Shown here piece after piece: positions 6,048-17,900 of a stretch of 64,000 nucleotides of DNA; position 1 is the first letter of the stretch; every line of letters begins with the position of its first letter. Under the pieces are notes generated by a model. It was not told the DNA's origin, did not search any database, and worked only from the letters and a program-made list of their open reading frames with translations. The stretch lies in NCBI GenBank assembly GCA_002394395.1, contig DGTR01000031.1:15847-79846 (forward strand). The letters run 5' to 3'. The position numbers and the translations under genes were made by a program. The stretch comes from Bacteroidales bacterium UBA4331 (GTDB lineage Bacteria; Bacteroidota; Bacteroidia; Bacteroidales; Paludibacteraceae).

Positions 6048-8870
6048 ATGAAGAAATTAAGGTACATATTTTTATTCTTGTGCTTTGCCGGGATGGTAAT
6101 GGCGCAGGAGACGACGAGTATATCCGGAACGGTAGTCGATGGCGATACCGGTGAGACGCTGCCGTTCGTACAGATATACTTTTTGAAATCGACCACCAAC
6201 AAAGGTATGATTCCTTCGGAGGTGGGTACAACCAGCGATATAGACGGCAATTTCACGATTAGCAATAGTGCCGGTTATAACACGTTGAATTTCCAGATGT
6301 TAGGCTACAAGACGGAGATGTTGACGCTTCGTAAAGGTCAAAACCGCAAGAACGTGAAGGTAAAGCTGACGCCGGATGTATATGGATTGCAAGATATCGT
6401 GGTGACGCCAAAGAACCGTAAGCGCGAATACAGACGAAAGGGCAATCCGGCGGTAGAGTTGATCAAGAACGTGATTGCGCATAAGGACTCGTTCTGCGTG
6501 ACCGCGCAGGATCAATACACGGCGAAGAGTTATAGCCGTATGTCGTTTGCGTTGGATAATCTGAAAGTTAATTTCAAGAAACCTTTCTGGCGAGATTTTG
6601 CATTTGTCGAGAAGTATATCGACTCGACAGGTGTTTATCCGAACGTGACGGTGAGTATCCGCGAACACTTGAACACGGAGTATTTTCAGAAACGTCCGCA
6701 CCGCGAGAAGAAAGTGCTGGACAAAAAACGTATCTTCGGTATAGAGAGTATTATTGGTTCTCAATCGTTTCAGGAGAACGTGAATGCCATTTTCAAGGAC
6801 GTCGATATCAATGAGAACAGTATGAATCTGCTATTCAACCGATTTGTATCGCCGTTGAGTTCCACCCTTGCCGTTTCGTTCTATCAGTACTATATCATGG
6901 ACACCATTATGGTGGATGGTTATCCGTGTATCGACTTGGCGTTCGTGCCTGTGAACTCGGAAAGTTACGGATTCACGGGTCACTTGTATATCGTTAATGA
7001 CAGTACGTATCGGCTTAAGAAATACGCCATCAATATCCCACCGGATATCAACCTCAATTTCGTGAGCAATTTCTCGATTGAGCACAGCTACAAACAGTTG
7101 GAGAATGGTGTTTGGGCGCCGGACAGAACGAGCACTTATGCCAAGTTCTATATCCTGAACAACAAGCGAGGCATGTTAGCTCGTCAGACGAAAATATACA
7201 CAGATTGGGATTTGGAGACGCCTATATCGAAAGAGACCTTCTCCAATCTCGCCGGCTCAGAGCCAGAACTGAACGACTCGACGGCCGAGATAGTAGAGGA
7301 AGGATACTGGACCGATGAGATGCGACCGGAACCGCTGACGAAATACGAGAGTTCGGTGGTGGATCTGGTGCGCGAGTTCACGAATACACCTAAGTTCAAC
7401 AGTCTGGCACTCTTTGTAAATGCAGCCGTACTGGAGTATATCCCGACGAGAAAGGCGGAGTTTATGTACCTCAGTAAGTTCGATTTTGGCCCGATTTATA
7501 ACTTCGTGAGTTGGAATATGTTAGAGGGCGTGCGTCTAAGAATCGGCGGCGCTTCTACAGCTCGTCTTCACGACCAGTTCTTCTTCCGTGGCTACGTGGC
7601 GTTTGGCACCAAAGACTTGTTACCGAAGTACAACGCCACTTTCGTATATACATTCGGGAAGCATAAGTCTCAGCCGTACGACGGCAAGCGGCACCACTTG
7701 CAAGTGATGGCACAGTATGATGTCGAGGAGCCGGGTCTGATTCAGGATGTCGTACGAAGGGATAATATCCTGATGTCCATTCCGACGAGTAATCCTACGA
7801 TGCCTTTTGCGCAGTATGTTTTCCACGCGAAGGCGGAGTACATGAAGGAATGGCAGAACAACCTGATGTTGCGTGCGAGTTTCGATTTCAGCAATAACCG
7901 CGCCGCCGGAGCGCTTCAATACAACAAAGTGAATTGGACACAGCAGATCAGCGGCACTGATACGACGTATCTAAAGAACATAACAAATATCGGTTCATAC
8001 CGGAATTACGAGGGTGTTTTTGAATTAGAGTACTCTCCGGGATCAAAGATTCAGATTGACCGTAACGGTGTCAAGAGCCCTTGGGGAATCGAGAAAGATG
8101 CGCCGACGATCAACCTGACGCACACCGTGGGATACTTAGACGACCGACATAACGGCGGCGACGGATTCTTCTATAACAAGACGGAGATTTTGTTTGACAA
8201 ACGGTTCTGGTTCTCCGCATTCGGACACTTGGACCTGCGTATCAAGACAGGAATGATCTGGCAGAAAGTGCCGTTCACGAAGCTGCATATTCCACAATCG
8301 AGTACCAGTATTCTGTTAGCCCAGCGGTCGTTCAACCAGATGAAGCCGATGGAGTTCATGATGGATGAATACGTGTCGCTTTTCGCCACCTATTATTTCA
8401 AGGGCTGGATCATGAACCGTATTCCCGGCATCAACAAGTTGAAACTGCGCGGAGTGGTCAGCGTGGCTGCTATCTACGGGGGTCTAACGAAGAAGAACAA
8501 CCCGTATCTGGAGACCGGTAACGGTTTGTACGATTTCCCGCACACGGCATGGGCGGATGGAGATATCAAGAATGCGTTTGACAACGACGGATATATCAAA
8601 GACAGTTACCGTACGTCATCGCCTATCGGCAAGTTGCCGTATATTGAGATCACGGCGGGTTTTGAGAATATTCTCAAGTTCATCCGCATCGATTATATCC
8701 GCCGAATCACGTATAACGACTATGAGTTACCATATATGATCCCCAAACGCGACGCAATGGGTAACTCCATATTGGACGAAAACGGCGATCCCGTGATGAT
8801 CCATGGCCGCAGAAAGATCGGCGCGTGGGGGCGTAACGGAGTGAAGATAACAGTACGGTTCTCGTTGTAA
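6048..8870 (+). CDS. DUF5686-type outer-membrane protein with carboxypeptidase-like regulatory domain
   Basis: A 940-residue exported protein. A signal peptide (about residues 1-20, ending MVMAQ) is followed by a CarboxypepD_reg-like beta-sandwich (TSISGTVVDGDTGETLPFVQIYF ... DIDGNFTI). That domain typically precedes large outer-membrane barrels in Bacteroidota. A long middle part matches my memory of the DUF5686 family (EYRRKGNPAVELIKNVIAHKDS), and the C-terminal half has alternating patterns of an outer-membrane beta-barrel, ending in the aromatic VKITVRFSL. There is no TonB-box evidence and no SusD partner nearby, so a role as a classical nutrient transporter is unlikely; the function is unknown. 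It is followed after 26 nt by a second outer-membrane protein, probably in the same transcript. Confidence 0.8.
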   Translation: MKKLRYIFLFLCFAGMVMAQETTSISGTVVDGDTGETLPFVQIYFLKSTTNKGMIPSEVGTTSDIDGNFTISNSAGYNTLNFQMLGYKTEMLTLRKGQNRKNVKVKLTPDVYGLQDIVVTPKNRKREYRRKGNPAVELIKNVIAHKDSFCVTAQDQYTAKSYSRMSFALDNLKVNFKKPFWRDFAFVEKYIDSTGVYPNVTVSIREHLNTEYFQKRPHREKKVLDKKRIFGIESIIGSQSFQENVNAIFKDVDINENSMNLLFNRFVSPLSSTLAVSFYQYYIMDTIMVDGYPCIDLAFVPVNSESYGFTGHLYIVNDSTYRLKKYAINIPPDINLNFVSNFSIEHSYKQLENGVWAPDRTSTYAKFYILNNKRGMLARQTKIYTDWDLETPISKETFSNLAGSEPELNDSTAEIVEEGYWTDEMRPEPLTKYESSVVDLVREFTNTPKFNSLALFVNAAVLEYIPTRKAEFMYLSKFDFGPIYNFVSWNMLEGVRLRIGGASTARLHDQFFFRGYVAFGTKDLLPKYNATFVYTFGKHKSQPYDGKRHHLQVMAQYDVEEPGLIQDVVRRDNILMSIPTSNPTMPFAQYVFHAKAEYMKEWQNNLMLRASFDFSNNRAAGALQYNKVNWTQQISGTDTTYLKNITNIGSYRNYEGVFELEYSPGSKIQIDRNGVKSPWGIEKDAPTINLTHTVGYLDDRHNGGDGFFYNKTEILFDKRFWFSAFGHLDLRIKTGMIWQKVPFTKLHIPQSSTSILLAQRSFNQMKPMEFMMDEYVSLFATYYFKGWIMNRIPGINKLKLRGVVSVAAIYGGLTKKNNPYLETGNGLYDFPHTAWADGDIKNAFDNDGYIKDSYRTSSPIGKLPYIEITAGFENILKFIRIDYIRRITYNDYELPYMIPKRDAMGNSILDENGDPVMIHGRRKIGAWGRNGVKITVRFSL

Positions 8871-8896
8871 GGTGTATTGTGTAAGGTGTATAAATT

Positions 8897-9691
8897 ATGA
8901 AAAACATACGAATTATAGGAATGGTGATGCTCGCAGTATTGAGCATGCCTGCGATGCGCATCTCGGCGCAAGTAACGGACACCAAGCTGCAACTCAAGTT
9001 GGACGAGGTGAAAGAGAAGATGGTCGAGTTTGATACGGAGCACATGATCGACTCGCTGGATCAGGAGAAGCTACCGAGATTAGTATCCGGCGGCGTGCTA
9101 GCAGGAGCTAACCTGAGCAATTTCATCATCACAAGAGCTCACCACCCGATGAGTTCGTACATGCGTATCGGTGGTGAGATCGGCGGATTTCTGGATTTCT
9201 CCATCGACAAGCATTTCGCTATCCAACCGCAAGTACTTTTCACGGCGCAGGAGAATTATTTTCATGCCGGCGATTCGGCGAACCACTTATGGTCATTCGG
9301 TATGGAGATCCCGGTGTATTTCTTAGGAAGATTCGGAAGCCTGGAGCAAGGATACCTCCAATTCGGAGGTGGTATATTCACCCATTTCACGTTTGCGAGC
9401 AATATCGCCAATAAGTTCCGCAACGTAGATGAACCAGAAGCCACCAAACCCGTTCCGATGCCTATAGACACACATGACTACAGCCGTTTGTACAGTCTGC
9501 ATAACAACCATTTTGGTGTCTGCGCGACCGTAGGATACGAGTTTGCTATCGGCATTCAGATCAACGTGCACTACAAGGTTAGTCTCTCCGACATTGCCGG
9601 CTTCTATAGCGAGATGAAAGGGCAAGAAGTTGCCAACGCGCTCATCTACCCGCAATCCATCTCTTTGGTACTCGGTTATCGATGGAGATAG
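8897..9691 (+). CDS. PorT-like outer-membrane beta-barrel protein
   Basis: A 264-residue protein with a signal peptide (MKNIRIIGMVMLAVLSMPAMRISAQ). A short helical segment (LQLKLDEVKEKMVEFDTEHMIDSLDQEKLP) is followed by a small outer-membrane barrel: GGVLAGANLSNF, GGEIGGFLDFSIDKHFAIQPQVLFTAQ, VGYEFAIGIQINVHYKVSLSD and a final Arg after an aromatic strand (VLGYRWR). The GxxxGxNxS opening and the ExGGFLDF strand resemble the PorT/outer-membrane-barrel family of Bacteroidota. The substrate or partner is unknown. It is directly behind the DUF5686 gene. The intergenic tail holds another micro-repeat (GACAAAAGACAAAAGACC) and no clear terminator before the convergent gene. Confidence 0.75.
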   Translation: MKNIRIIGMVMLAVLSMPAMRISAQVTDTKLQLKLDEVKEKMVEFDTEHMIDSLDQEKLPRLVSGGVLAGANLSNFIITRAHHPMSSYMRIGGEIGGFLDFSIDKHFAIQPQVLFTAQENYFHAGDSANHLWSFGMEIPVYFLGRFGSLEQGYLQFGGGIFTHFTFASNIANKFRNVDEPEATKPVPMPIDTHDYSRLYSLHNNHFGVCATVGYEFAIGIQINVHYKVSLSDIAGFYSEMKGQEVANALIYPQSISLVLGYRWR

Positions 9692-9734
9692 ACAAAAGAC
9701 AAAAGACCGCTTCGCTCAAAGAGCAAAGACTGAT

Positions 9735-10781
9735 TCACACTTTTTTGCGTAGCAGTTTGCTTTTCCCGATCCATTGCGGGAGAATGATTACTCCTGCGAC
9801 TAAGTAATAGTAATAGGTGCAAAGACGCCAGATGGAGGTGATGAGAACCGTGGACATCTTAAACGGTATATATTCACCTAAGAAGCCGTCGAACATCACT
9901 TCGGCAAATCCGCTGCCACCAGGTGTCGGGACAATCATGCAGACGATGCCTAAGATGTACTGACGTGCGAAACACATCATGTTTCCCGATAAAGAGAGCG
10001 GATTAAAAATCATGATCGCCATATTGGCAATTAAAAACCGAAATCCCCAGATACCTGCCGTAGAGAGCATCATGCGTATCCAATAGCCGAAGGACTCATG
10101 GCGTATCTCCCGCGCACATTGGCGCAACTCTACCGCCGTACGCAGCGCACGCGAACGGTAGCGTCGGAGGAACTTGATGGAGAAGATGAAGCCTATTATT
10201 TTTGCTAAGATAGTGGGGTTGCAGAAGATACCGATGAAGAGGATGGCTAGCCAAACGACTTTCATGATGTAGCCGATGAGGAACGCCCATAGGTAGCCGT
10301 GCTGGAACGCTCCCTCTGCGGTGAAGAGTTCCGAATACGGGATGCATAAAAGCAGCAACGGGAAGAGGAGCACCATAAAGGCTTCATCAAGAAAGAGCGC
10401 CAAGACGGTCATGGAGGTAGCGCGGCTGATTTTTATTCCCTCGCGATGAATAAAGATGACCTCGAGCGACGAACCGCCGGCAGCGGAAGGCGTGACCGCG
10501 GAGGTGAACTCATATAACATCCGGATTCGGTATAATTGCCGAAACGTCAGCGGTGCGCCGGACATAACTCGCAGCCGGTACATTCCCGAGAAATCCTTAC
10601 ATAACATAAAGACCACCACGAGAATCGCAAAGACCCACCAATGGTCCACTACCGCCAAAGGTCCTTCGGGAATACCGTTGTGCATCTCTCGCCACAACAT
10701 ATACCCGACCCCGATCAGACCAAAGAGAATCGGCCAGATGACCATGGAAGGTTTGATGCTCGAAGTCGAATTATTTGCCAT
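9735..10781 (-). CDS. Flippase-like membrane protein (LPG synthase TM / UPF0104 family)
   Basis: A 348-residue polytopic protein with about eight hydrophobic segments. It carries the family marker PTPGGSGFAE near residue 290 and SAVTPSAAGGSSLEV near residue 100, as in the membrane half of lysylphosphatidylglycerol synthase (UPF0104/AglD-like). Members without the catalytic half are found near glycosyltransferases, where they are thought to help move or modify lipids. Its start overlaps the end of the glycosyltransferase gene by 11 nt, so it is the last gene of an apparent three-gene minus-strand unit. I infer a role in glycolipid or surface-polymer assembly; the actual substrate cannot be seen. 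Confidence 0.8.
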   Translation of the reverse strand: MANNSTSSIKPSMVIWPILFGLIGVGYMLWREMHNGIPEGPLAVVDHWWVFAILVVVFMLCKDFSGMYRLRVMSGAPLTFRQLYRIRMLYEFTSAVTPSAAGGSSLEVIFIHREGIKISRATSMTVLALFLDEAFMVLLFPLLLLCIPYSELFTAEGAFQHGYLWAFLIGYIMKVVWLAILFIGIFCNPTILAKIIGFIFSIKFLRRYRSRALRTAVELRQCAREIRHESFGYWIRMMLSTAGIWGFRFLIANMAIMIFNPLSLSGNMMCFARQYILGIVCMIVPTPGGSGFAEVMFDGFLGEYIPFKMSTVLITSIWRLCTYYYYLVAGVIILPQWIGKSKLLRKKV

Positions 10782-11943
10782 GCTTCAGTCGGTAAGATTC
10801 CTGTATATCTTTGTATCGAAGGATGACTTCATCCATCACATTCTCCCATGACCGGGCGATGGTGGTGGAGGCTTTGTCTCCCACTTTGGTCAGTACGTCA
10901 GGATGCTCCATAAGCCATACAAGACGATCGGCGTATGCCTGTTTATCGTTCGGAGTAAGGAAGCCGTTCACATCCGAATCAATGACCTCAGCCGCCGTCG
11001 ATTCCTGTAACATCAGCGCGGGAGTATGCATCGCAGCGGCTTCACGTACGACGAGCGGTGCGTTATCGTACAGCGAAGGGAAAAGGAAGAGATCTGCCGC
11101 TGCATCGATTCGCTTGAGACGCTCACGGTCATGAATATTTCCCAGGAGGGTCACATGATCCTGCAGCCCCAACTCCTTCACTTTATGCCGTATCTCACGA
11201 ACCGCATAACCCGTTCCTACCATGAAGAGATGGAAAGGCCGCTCTTTGATTAAGGCAAGTGAATCGAGGATGAATCCGATATTCTTCTCCCAAATATGCT
11301 GCCCAACGAAAAGAAGCATGGTATCTTCGGGCGCCATACCTAATTCCTCGCGCATCTGGGCACGCATCTCAGAAACCAAGCGTGCAGGCGTAGAGAAATC
11401 ATTACCGTTCTCCACCACCTCCACATGGCCTTTGTAACCGTATTCGCGAAGTGTCGGTTCAACGGCAGCCTGTGGGATCCACACTTCATCTGCCTTCTCA
11501 AAGAAAGAAACGACCTGTTTGATCATCCAATCGACCAGTTTCTTATTCGACACATTATGCTCAAAATCCTGGCGGTATTTGGAGTGGAAGGTAGCGACGA
11601 GGGGTATATCCTGCTTTCTCGCCGCCCTGTATGCCAAGGAGCCCGAAGTAAACGGACAATGGGCGTGTACGAGTTCAAAACGCATCTTTCTCCAGTTACG
11701 CCAGAATGCCGCGTCCGCGTACGGCAAGCCGTAGCGATAAGGATGGCGGAAAGGTATTGGAACAGATACGTACCGATTGATCGGATAAGGCGCATTATCA
11801 ATTACCTCACCAGCTCCTGGGGCATAAGGCGTAATCACACGTACGTCGTACCCCTTCTCATGCAACCAATAGGCATAGTTCTGCGCCGTTAAAGCTACGC
11901 CGTCCAAAATAGGCGGAAAATTGTCGTTAAATATTCCGTACAT
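10771..11943 (-). CDS. GT4-family glycosyltransferase
   Basis: A 390-residue GT-B fold enzyme. The N-terminus (IFNDNFPPILDGVALTAQNYAYWLHEKGYDVRVITP) fits the acceptor-binding domain of GT4 glycosyltransferases such as diacylglycerol glucosyltransferases and phosphatidylinositol mannosyltransferases. The C-terminal donor domain has LFVGQHIWEKNIGFILDSLALI, LLGNIHDRERLKRIDAAADLFLFPSLYDNAPLVVREAAAM and a final Glu-rich helix. The enzyme is probably cytoplasmic and membrane-associated, transferring a sugar from a nucleotide donor. It lies 13 nt after the giant repeat protein and overlaps the flippase-like gene, which suggests a shared product at the membrane, either a glycolipid or a surface glycan. 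Confidence 0.85.
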   Translation of the reverse strand: MYGIFNDNFPPILDGVALTAQNYAYWLHEKGYDVRVITPYAPGAGEVIDNAPYPINRYVSVPIPFRHPYRYGLPYADAAFWRNWRKMRFELVHAHCPFTSGSLAYRAARKQDIPLVATFHSKYRQDFEHNVSNKKLVDWMIKQVVSFFEKADEVWIPQAAVEPTLREYGYKGHVEVVENGNDFSTPARLVSEMRAQMREELGMAPEDTMLLFVGQHIWEKNIGFILDSLALIKERPFHLFMVGTGYAVREIRHKVKELGLQDHVTLLGNIHDRERLKRIDAAADLFLFPSLYDNAPLVVREAAAMHTPALMLQESTAAEVIDSDVNGFLTPNDKQAYADRLVWLMEHPDVLTKVGDKASTTIARSWENVMDEVILRYKDIQESYRLKHGK

Positions 11944-11956
11944 ATTACATTTTTAA

Positions 11957-14900
11957 TTATTGCATACCAAACTTACCACCCTTCTCAATCTTCTTGGTCT
12001 TCGAATCAAAGAAGACGTAGAAGTACAAGTTTCCGGACTCCGCATGGAAATACGTTCCCGCAGCCGAAGGCTTGACAGAGAGCAGTTTCTGGTTTCCTTG
12101 TTGATCTACGCGAACCTCTACATCAGCCGGATCAGCGGTGGGCACTTCTGCTATCTTGAGCAGTCGTCCTGCAAAATCATAGATAGCCACCTGAATACCG
12201 ATACCGATCGAGACCGCTTTATATTGGTGGTCGCCGTAATAGTAGAAGATATAGTCATCGTTATCTACCACCGCGGAAGCCAACCACTCGGCGTAGGTAA
12301 AAGTTAAAATATAGTTCGTTGTAGAACCATCTTGCGCGGTGCAGAAGAGTTGAACCTCCATTCCGTTCTCTATCTCCACCGGCATACTCTGATCCCATTC
12401 AGAAAGGGTGTCTATCGGTAATGCCGTTATCTCCGGCAGCGTAGCTCCCTGTGGCAGAACGATAGTGTATTCCAGGGTGTCGGGATTAAAGTCACGAACC
12501 TCTGTTCCATCCAGCCAAACCATCTTCAGTCGGGACTCGGAGGATAGCAAGATCACTTGTTCTACTACATATACAGCCCTTGTGCCATCCGCCGCGGTCA
12601 CCAAGATCTGCGCCGTTGTACCGTCCATAGTAATGGTGACAGTAGCAGCTGGATCCTCCGGTATTGCAACCACAGCCTCCAAGCCGAAGAGCGCGCTCTC
12701 TGGTGTAGCTATCGGATAAGTAACCACATAAACGATGCTGTCGGGGTCAAAGCCCTCAATCGTCACGCCGTTGATCTGCAGGTCAGATAGACGGCAGTTA
12801 GAGGACAATTGATGGATAAATGTGAGGACATACTCAGTTGTGGTTTTTCCATCGCCGGCAGTCACCGCGATAGTCAACTCAGTGTCTCCTACCCACGTGG
12901 TATCCACAACCTGCTGCTCGTCGCCTACCACCCAGGTCACTACCGGCATCGATGCCCCGTAAAGGACGGTGTCGGTATATTCATAGTGATTCGGCTGATA
13001 ATCCTTCTGCAGGATACCGTCAAGGTTGATTGCTTGGAGCTCAGCGTTAGTGGAAGGCAGGTACGTGAAGCTCAGAGTATAGACTCCTTTGGTCACGCCA
13101 TCCTCGGCAGTGACGGTGATCGTCGTGCCTTCGATCACTACCGTAGCAGCGGGGTCTGCAGCCTCAGCAGTGATAGCCGGCGTGGCAGCGCCATAAGGCA
13201 GAGAAACCGTATAAGCATGCTCGTCAGCGAAGAAGGTACTGAGCGGCGTTCCGTCCAAGGAGATGGATTGTAAGTCTGCGTTGTTCGATTTGGCGATCGT
13301 GAAGACGAGTGTATATTGGGTTTGATGCACTCCGTCCTCCGCCGTCACGGTAATCGTCACGGTCTTGTCATCCACGGTCTTCGTCGCCGTACTTGCGTTA
13401 TCGGTCAGGATGTAATCTACCTCTGGCATCGTCGTCGTGCCGTACGGCAGTTCAACGGTATAGTTAGTTTTTGTCGCCTCAAATCCCTCGACGGCATTCC
13501 CGCCGAAGAAGAGGTTATTGAGCGTGCAGACCTCAGAAGGTAATATATTCACGTTCACCGTATAAGTGCGAACGACGGACTCGTCCTCCGAGGTGACCGT
13601 GAAAGTCACTACCGCCGATGAACCGGTTACCGTTGTTGTGTTTTCTACCGTCGCGCCGGCACAGGCTACTGCGTCTATTTGCGGGATAACCGAGTGTGCG
13701 GGAAGGTTGAGATTATAGACGTATGTATTCGGTGCAAAATCGCTCAGCAACACGTCATTCGATGTGATAGAAATCAAAGTGGCTTCAGAAGACAAAGGAC
13801 GTATATTCGCCAGCAACGAGTAGTGCGTCCTCGTCACTCCGTCAGCTGCGGTCACCTCTACGAAGATCGCCTGATATTCGTCATTCACCGGTACCACCGT
13901 GTATCGCGCAGACGCATCCGGATCTTCTGGAATAGCCTCAAACGCATCGAGCGAAGTGAGGGAAATGAGATAGTCGTATATCTCACTGTAGAAGTCCGGC
14001 AGGGTTTCGTTATTCGTGCTCATCGATGCCAACAAAGCGTTGTTCGAAGGATAGCGATCGATGATATAGGTTGTATCGTTGGTCGAACCGAAGACGTGCA
14101 GCTCGTAACGCTGCGCAGTCATGGTCATAACGACGCTATCCAGCGCGAACTCGCGCTCATAGTTCAACACCGGATCGAGACTGAAGTTCAGCAGTTTTGC
14201 TGTCGATTCGCCGGGGAGGCTGCTCTCCGCAGGCATTTCTGTCACGTGATCAGGCTCGACGGCACTCGTCTCCCATGCGGCGTAATAGGTAGCTTTTGCT
14301 CCGCTCTCTGCCGTTACGGTTATGACATAAGCGGTATCGTTGGTCGTCACAGCGATAGTCTGGTAGGGCGAACCCTTCACTACCGTCAGATCGCGACCGG
14401 TGAGGGTATAAGTACAGGTTGTTTTGGTGGATTTCGGACGAGTGACCTTCAGAGTGTAGTCCGTATAAGAGAGGTCCTCTGCGTAGTTACGGATGGTTGC
14501 CGTACGTAGGCCGTTGACCTCATTGCCCCAAGTGATTACCGGCATCTGGTCTGCTACCGCGTGCGTGAGAGCGAGAGCGGGCGCTCCATAATACTCTGCG
14601 TTGAGATTAGCGATAATATTCGTACCGCTAATGGTCGCTTTTGCGCCATTTACTGTCACGCCGGTCAGTACCGACGAGTAGTTCAGACGCAAGTTATCGA
14701 AATACATCGTGGAGGTGAAGTGGTTCGAGTTGCTCGCACCTCCAGCGAAGAGGTAGTATTCATGCGGATTCAGAGTCTCTGCCGAAACGATTGTGATATC
14801 CAGATCCTCCGGTTCAAAGTCCGAAGCGTATGTCAGATCACGGGTAAAGGTGTACCATTGATTCTTTGTCAGACCGCTAAAATCATTCGCTCCGCTGATC

Positions 14901-17900
14901 AACTGCGCACCGTTTGCCTTGTAGATAAACTGCCATCCGGTCACTTTGTTATTTTCCTCCAGATTGTAATCTATCTGGATCTGATCCGGCGTGTTACGGA
15001 ACTGCAGTGCGTCGCCAAAGGTGATGGTAGAGGCGGTTCCAGTATAGTACCCCAGACTGATCGTCATCGGAGCAAGGGATAGGATACCGGGCATGGACTC
15101 GGACGATTTGGTGATATAGACCGTCTGTACCTGTGCGGATTTGGAGCCCTCCGTGTGCTTGGTGGACTGCTTTACGTTCTCCTCCGGCCAGTAGTAATCT
15201 TTGGCAGAACCAAACATACCGCTCGGATAGGTCGTCGGCGCATTGATGGTGGCATTCCATCCGTGTGGATAGTCGCCGTCACGCCCCTCGGGGTGGCTGG
15301 TGAAAGTATGCCAGTTCTCAAATCCGAGGTCGAAAGTCAAATCGCCAGGGAAATAGAACGTGACGGTATATGTGTGGATGTACTCTCCTGCGTCAACATC
15401 ATAAATGACGCGTTTGGCATTTGTGTCATCATAAACCACGGCGCCGGGCTGCGCAGTGTAGCTCAGAGTCGGCGTGGCGCCGGTCACGGAGAGGACGTAG
15501 TTATATACATCCGGACGGAAATTCGGGATAGTCACTCCGTCGGCTTGAATTTCCATCAACTGTGCTGGGTCGTACGGGTTCACGTGTGGGGTGATGGTAT
15601 ATACGGCATCCGCCTCCGCAGGATTCATGGATTTCGCGGTGATGACGGTCGGCGTAGCAACACCTCCGTTAATGACCGTCACCTCTTGCTCCGGGTAGTT
15701 CTTGACGACGGAAAGGATATCAAAAGAGGTCGTACCGTACGGCAGGTTCACGTCGAAGTTGGTGCCTGTAGTCAGATCCAACGATCCATAGCCGTCAATG
15801 ATCGCAGAAAGCAAGATGTTGGTCTCATCCGGCAAAGCTACTTGAAAACTAAACGAATAAGTCGCCTCTGTGCCGTCTTCTGCTTTAACGACGATGGTCG
15901 AGGGTTTACCTATCGGTGACTCGGTAATGACGAGCGCTTGTTCTGACTCTGCTTTCTCCGCCGTGATAGAGGGCGAAGACGATGTGCCATACGGCAGAAT
16001 CAGGTTCGCGTACTCGTGGATTGCGGGATCGAAGGGGAAATTATCGAGTCCCTCAATCTCCACGGAGAGCAAGGCTGTGTTATTTGATTTGGCTACCGGG
16101 AAAGCAATCCGATAAGTGCTTGTCGCGACACCATCCTCCGCCAGAACGGTGATGGTGGTCGTATGATCTACAGCGCCGTGCGCTACGGAGATCATCTGAG
16201 TGTTCTCTCCCGCTACAGGGACAACAGCAGGTACTTGTTTCGTTCGCCATGGGAGCGGGTACGAGTATTCATACACATCCGGTTGGAAGGCATCGTACGC
16301 CTGTCCGCCGATATATAATCCCGCCAATTGCGCTTGTTGAGAAGCAGGGAAGGAGTCAGTAGGGAAAGGCGGCAGACTCACTTGGTTCGGCGAGTCAAAG
16401 CGCACGGTGTATATATTCGGCGTTCCTTCCTCTGGCGTAACGACGATGCGCGCTGTTCCGTACGAAGAAGGAGAAGTGATGCTCACTACCTGGTTCTCGC
16501 CGGCAAGGACTGTCACCTTCGGCATCGTCTCTTGCTCCCATACAAGGGTATAGTTAAGTACCTCCGGCGCAAATTCCGCCAACTCGGTTCCATTGAGGTA
16601 AATCATCTGGAGGAAAGCATTCTCGGATTTCTGCACCTCGAAGTTCAGAACGTATTGACGTATCGAACCGTCGCCTGCGCTGACCGTCAACCGAGCCATC
16701 CAAAGGGCTTGGTTCGTTACGACGCTGACCGTTTGATAAGGATCCCCGGGGGTATAAGTGACTGCAGGAATGGTCTTGGTGCCAGCGGGCAGAGAGATTG
16801 TATAACTCAGTACCTGCGGATCAAAATCCGCTATAGGTTCGCCGTCCACAGTAATGGCGGCGAGAGCGTTATTGCTTGATTTCTCGGTGCTGAACTGCAG
16901 TCTATAGGTCGTCGTGGCACCCGAAGCTGCTTTGACCTCAATGCGCGTCGTGCCTTCCACTCCACCTTCCGTCAAGGTGATAGTCTGATACGGATCACCG
17001 GCGGTATATGTGATTGTCGGCAGCGTCGTAGTGCCCATCGGCAGGGTGATCGAATAAACCGTTTGCTCCGGTTGGAAGCCCTCTAAAGGTGTACCGTCTA
17101 ACGCGATGCCTGCGAGGTACGAATAACTTGATGCCTCGATCTTATAGGTCAACTTGTAGGTTTTGGAGAGCGTAGTGCCGGGGATCGACACTTTGACCTG
17201 CGCACCGCCGTCAAGGGTGTTGTTCAGCAGTTGGATCTGTTGTACACCGGCCGGATAAGCAGACTCCCAAGTGATTGTCGGCGCAGCTACCGTACTCAGC
17301 GGCAGAGAGACGTTGTAGTTCGACTTATTGGGTTGGAATCCTGCAAGCGGGGCTCCGTCCACAAAGATATTCTTCAGCGTTACATCCGTCAGCGGAGCTA
17401 CGCTGAAAGCGAGGGTATAAGTCATCTTCGTCGTGCCGTCTGCAGCGGTCACCTCAATCGAGGCGTTTCCATTTACGGAAGTCGGTTGCGTGATCTGTAC
17501 CGTAGCAGAGGCATCTTGCGTCGATGCGCTCACTACCGGCACTTCGGTCGTACCGTACGGCAGGGATACGTTATAATTCGTCAAGTACGCATTAAAACCG
17601 GTGAGGCTCTCACCGTTGACCTGGATATCCGAGAGGCGCGCATTGTTGCTCGCCTGGGAGACGAACTTGATACGATAAGTCGTTGTGGAGGAGTTATCGT
17701 TCGCCGTTACTGTGATGGTCGTTGCTTCACCATCCACCTGACCGTTGACGACCGTATATTCGTTAGAGCCCAAACGACGCCCCGGGAAAGTGGCCTTATT
17801 ACCGCGGGTGTTCGTCAGCGTTCCTGCACCACGAACCAAAGAGATCTCAGGAATAGTTGTCGCACCCAGACCTAAGGAGTATATCTGCTCGCCGGTCGTA